Assembly (NCBI GenBank): GCA_002491165.1
Contig: DKVK01000056.1
Span: 1-24,092, forward strand
Reading direction: 5' to 3'
Origin: Porphyromonadaceae bacterium UBA7180
Lineage (GTDB): Bacteria > Bacteroidota > Bacteroidia > Bacteroidales > Muribaculaceae
DNA: 24,092 nucleotides
Below are positions 21,640 to 24,092 of this stretch, in pieces (the first letter of the stretch is position 1; each line of letters opens with the position of its first letter). The position numbers and the translations under genes were made by a program. The notes beneath the pieces were generated by a model. It was not told the DNA's origin, did not search any database, and was given only the letters and a program-made list of their open reading frames with translations.

Positions 21640-21675
21640 ATCCGGAGAGAAACCGCGCGGGGCTTCTCTCCGGAT
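21640..21675 (-). terminator. Hairpin after the GLUG lipoprotein gene
   Basis: ATCCGGAGAGAA (21640-21651) pairs perfectly with TTCTCTCCGGAT (21664-21675) around a 12-nt loop. On minus it is followed by a modest U-rich stretch (TTATTT). It is the likely terminator of the lipoprotein gene. CCGGAGAGAAAC from its arm recurs at 21519-21530 in the flippase leader. Confidence 0.75.
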
Positions 21676-21729
21676 GTTTCTGTTTATCGGCTGCTTACCG
21701 GGAACGGGGGAGCGTTAGCGGAGGTTCAC

Positions 21730-24027
21730 TTAAATTCTTTTCCATTTGCCGCTCTTTTTGTCCTTGCTCCATGTGCCGACGGGATTTTCCATAAGGTCCC
21801 ATCCGGCGTCTTGGGAGATGATCAGCGTGGTCGTTCCCTCTCCTATGTTGGCGCAGGGATCGCCGTGCAGGGTGCCGGAAACTACCTTGATTTGTCCCCA
21901 GGCGGTCCACGGACCCATTACGAAAACAGTAGGGATGTCTGTACTTGCAACATCGTGGATATTGCTCATTTCTACTGTATTGTTAGGACCGGTACTTGCG
22001 ATTGCCAGAATACGGGCGGCTCCGTAACCGTTTATTGCCGCCTTGCCACCTTTGCAATCGTCGATTTTACCACCTCTCTTTTCTGATACGATTCCTGCAG
22101 CATAACCCTGGGTGTCGGTAGCTGTGACGGCTGCATTGTTCACACATTTGGCGATAGTTCCGTAAGCGTGGACGGAAGCTATGCCGCCGGCATTCGAGAC
22201 ACCGGTCACTTCTCCGTTGTTGGTGCAACCGGTTATGTCGAAGTTCTGAAATTTACCTACGCTTCCGAAGATACCTCCGGCGTTAAGACCTTTGACCGCT
22301 CCGTTGTTGACACAATTCTCAATGAGGGCATGGTCTTTTTGGGCATATCCTAAAATGCCACCCACATATAATTCATTTCCAGTTCCTACGGCTCCAAAAT
22401 TTTCACAATTCTTGATGGTAGCTTTATTGGCAAAACCGAGGATACCGCCTACACCAGCGTTCCCTCCGGAAACTGTTCCGTAGTTTTTGCAACCCTGAAT
22501 GGCCGTATCGTCCACCGTGATAGCGCAGATGCCGCCGACTTTTTGAACGCCGGTCACAGTAGCGCTGGATGTGCAGTTTAGGATCGTGTCATTGGCGCCG
22601 TAAAGGCGTCCCACGATACCTGCGGCCGCTCCTGTGGCGTTGACGGTCATGTTCTCCACATGGCAGTTCTCGATGATGCAGCCACCCTTGGTGCAAGCTA
22701 CGATGCCGCCGGCGGAGTAGACGGACGAAAGGTTGCCTCCAACGATCTTGACATTCCTGATGGTAGCGTTCTTGGCCACCACCACCAGGCCTGAGCCCTC
22801 GGCGTTGCTGGTGGAGTTGAAGTTATAGATGGTATGTCCCTGTCCGTCTATTACGCCGCTGAAAGCGTGGTCTTCGTCGCTGCACGAAGTGCGGCCCAGG
22901 CCGCGGATGGGATGGTTCTGGAGGTCTATGTTAGCGTTCAGGACCACCTTGTCGGTTCCGGAAGCGTTTTCCGCTACCCATGCGAACTCGGACGGCAGTT
23001 TTACCGGGAATACGCGCACATTCCCCTCTATCGTCGGGGTTACGGCTGTTTTTGAAACGCCGTCCCACGGCTCGACAACATTGTTGGCCGGCTCGGAGAA
23101 AGCGGGCGAGATGGTTACGGTGAACTGTTCGGGATTCGTCAGCAGCGAACCGTATATGTTGGTGCAGAAATTGGTCTGCGACGGTACGCTGTTATATGTG
23201 GCGAACTTGGTCTTCCCGTTGGTGTTCAAATCAACGGTGAGCAGACCTGCTCCGGGTAGCACATATCCCATTGCCAGATAGTCGAGCGCCGGAGTCATTG
23301 TGACGGGGAAACCGGTGCGGGTATCGGCTGCTGCAAGCGCTACGGTGACAGGTTGGGCGGCTTCGCCTGAAAGTGTGCCGTCGGCAAGGTTTACCGTGGT
23401 GGACGCGCCAGTGATGGTCATGCCGAAAGTTGGGTTCTGGTCGCCCGAGGCGTACTTGTAAGCCTGCACGTCGTTGGTGCCGAGGTTTATCTGCGCGAAG
23501 GGGCGTTTCAACACTATTTCATGGTCGGTGGTCACGCCCGAAATGAAACCGGTTTTATGTCCGAAGAAGGCATCGCGCTCCTCTTCGTAGTTGCCCATGC
23601 CGGCATAGCTTACGGAGATGCTCTTGCCGGTTTCGTCCCAGGTGTAGGGGGAACCCACGCCCATCTCGTAGCTCTGCGCCCAGCAGATGATGTCGTAGGC
23701 CTTGTTCTTGACCAGCGAAACCTTCACGGTGGTGGTCAGCGAGCCGTTGAAGTTGTTGACTACCATGCCGTTGGGTTCGGTGTTGCCGGCGCCGCCGAAG
23801 TTCGAGAAGAGGCAGCGTTTCGCGCCGTTGGCCTCATAGACGGCCACATAGAGCTTAGTGGCTTTCGTGCCGGAGTTGAACGCGCGGCTCGACATGTCGG
23901 CCGGAAGCGTGATGCTGAAGGTGGTCTCTCCGTCTTCCCCTAAGAGCGGAGCGTCGTCTTGCGAACACGAGGTGCCTAGCAGAGACGCCATCAGTGCCGC
24001 CGAGAGATAAAATAAATTTTTACTCAT
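21730..24027 (-). CDS. Surface lipoprotein with fimbrillin-like (DUF6562-type) domain and GLUG beta-helix
   Basis: This 765-aa protein has a lipoprotein signal MSKNLFYLSAALMASLLGTSC (Cys21). It is followed by SQDD, acidic residues resembling the Bacteroidetes lipoprotein export signal, so outer-membrane surface display is likely. Residues about 33-330 resemble DUF6562/fimbrillin-like domains (TTFSITLPADMSSRAFNSGTKATKLYVAVYEANG, YDIICWAQSY, RDAFFGHK, IVLKRPFAQINLGT). Residues 360-430 lead into a right-handed beta-helix with eight GLUG-type repeats (435-665; VGGILGFANKATIKNCENFGAVG and similar). The last 100 residues are unassigned and lack the YYNLQG tail. Probable role: adhesion or fimbria-like surface structure. 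Its promoter is not visible before the window end. Confidence 0.88.
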   Translation of the reverse strand: MSKNLFYLSAALMASLLGTSCSQDDAPLLGEDGETTFSITLPADMSSRAFNSGTKATKLYVAVYEANGAKRCLFSNFGGAGNTEPNGMVVNNFNGSLTTTVKVSLVKNKAYDIICWAQSYEMGVGSPYTWDETGKSISVSYAGMGNYEEERDAFFGHKTGFISGVTTDHEIVLKRPFAQINLGTNDVQAYKYASGDQNPTFGMTITGASTTVNLADGTLSGEAAQPVTVALAAADTRTGFPVTMTPALDYLAMGYVLPGAGLLTVDLNTNGKTKFATYNSVPSQTNFCTNIYGSLLTNPEQFTVTISPAFSEPANNVVEPWDGVSKTAVTPTIEGNVRVFPVKLPSEFAWVAENASGTDKVVLNANIDLQNHPIRGLGRTSCSDEDHAFSGVIDGQGHTIYNFNSTSNAEGSGLVVVAKNATIRNVKIVGGNLSSVYSAGGIVACTKGGCIIENCHVENMTVNATGAAAGIVGRLYGANDTILNCTSSATVTGVQKVGGICAITVDDTAIQGCKNYGTVSGGNAGVGGILGFANKATIKNCENFGAVGTGNELYVGGILGYAQKDHALIENCVNNGAVKGLNAGGIFGSVGKFQNFDITGCTNNGEVTGVSNAGGIASVHAYGTIAKCVNNAAVTATDTQGYAAGIVSEKRGGKIDDCKGGKAAINGYGAARILAIASTGPNNTVEMSNIHDVASTDIPTVFVMGPWTAWGQIKVVSGTLHGDPCANIGEGTTTLIISQDAGWDLMENPVGTWSKDKKSGKWKRI
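22033..22725 (-). repeat. Eight GLUG-type coding repeats
   Basis: Eight units of about 25-30 residues follow the pattern GGI-x(8-13)-I-x-x-C-x-N-x-G-x-V-x-G (residues 435-665). Every unit carries one cysteine at the same point (CHV, CTS, CKN, CEN, CVN, CTN, CVN, CKG), so cysteines should stack along one face of the beta-helix. Confidence 0.85.
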
Positions 24028-24092
24028 AATAAATTGTGTATATTAGGGTTAATGAAATTTTATAGTACTCGGGACATTGCCAAACTTCCGTG
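24028..24092. other. Right edge, upstream of the GLUG lipoprotein gene
   Basis: These 65 bases are A+T rich leader. No CAAAnnTA (minus-strand -7 box) is present, so the promoter must lie beyond the window or be atypical. Confidence 0.4.

Overview
The window reads as chromosomal DNA of a gut-type Bacteroidales, most likely Muribaculaceae or a Prevotella-like relative; this placement is inferred from content. The signs are Bacteroidetes core promoters (TTTG, 19-20 bp, TAnnTTTG) before at least five transcription units, large secreted beta-rich proteins ending in a YYNLQG-type tail, a C10 cysteine protease, and a lipoprotein with a fimbrillin-like and GLUG-repeat architecture. Coding DNA is G+C rich and intergenic DNA is strikingly A+T rich.

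Layout. 1-9400: four secreted proteins, all on the minus strand. One stands alone (41-2125). The other three form an apparent operon read from 9070 down to 2612: an 838-aa adhesin-like protein, a 635-aa adhesin-like protein and a C10 (streptopain-type) protease. Its promoter region carries a run of ten G/C pairs where the -33 element should be. 9400-13120: housekeeping genes gapA (minus), then mscL, a membrane acyltransferase, rnpA, yidD and tRNA-Arg(CCU) on plus. 13121-14033: about 900 bp without a gene but with several stem-loops and a bidirectional terminator. 14034-16264: two small orphan plus-strand genes around a secreted C1B (bleomycin-hydrolase-like) peptidase on minus. 16359-21484: a tightly packed minus-strand operon of polysaccharide flippase, radical SAM enzyme, LD-carboxypeptidase, D-aminoacyl-tRNA deacylase and MazG-like pyrophosphohydrolase, with three successive 4-bp ATGA overlaps, ending in what looks like a gene that lost its 5' end. 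21730-24027: a surface lipoprotein with a GLUG beta-helix.

How the genes work together. The protease operon probably makes an exported protease plus two choice-of-anchor-J/cleaved-adhesin-type partners that share a C-terminal tail, suggesting common export, anchoring or processing. The flippase operon combines envelope functions (flippase, LD-carboxypeptidase) with quality-control and nucleotide-sanitation functions (Dtd, MazG). rnpA-yidD is the usual RNase P protein/membrane-insertion pair, with tRNA-Arg on its own promoter.

Most notable: the shared C-terminal tail on five proteins; the ten-base homopolymer in the protease-operon promoter; two near-identical terminator modules 6.8 kb apart; the truncated tail-bearing gene behind mazG; the structured RNA-like region after tRNA-Arg; and a promoter that would make rnpA leaderless. 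No CRISPR array, insertion sequence or integrase was found.
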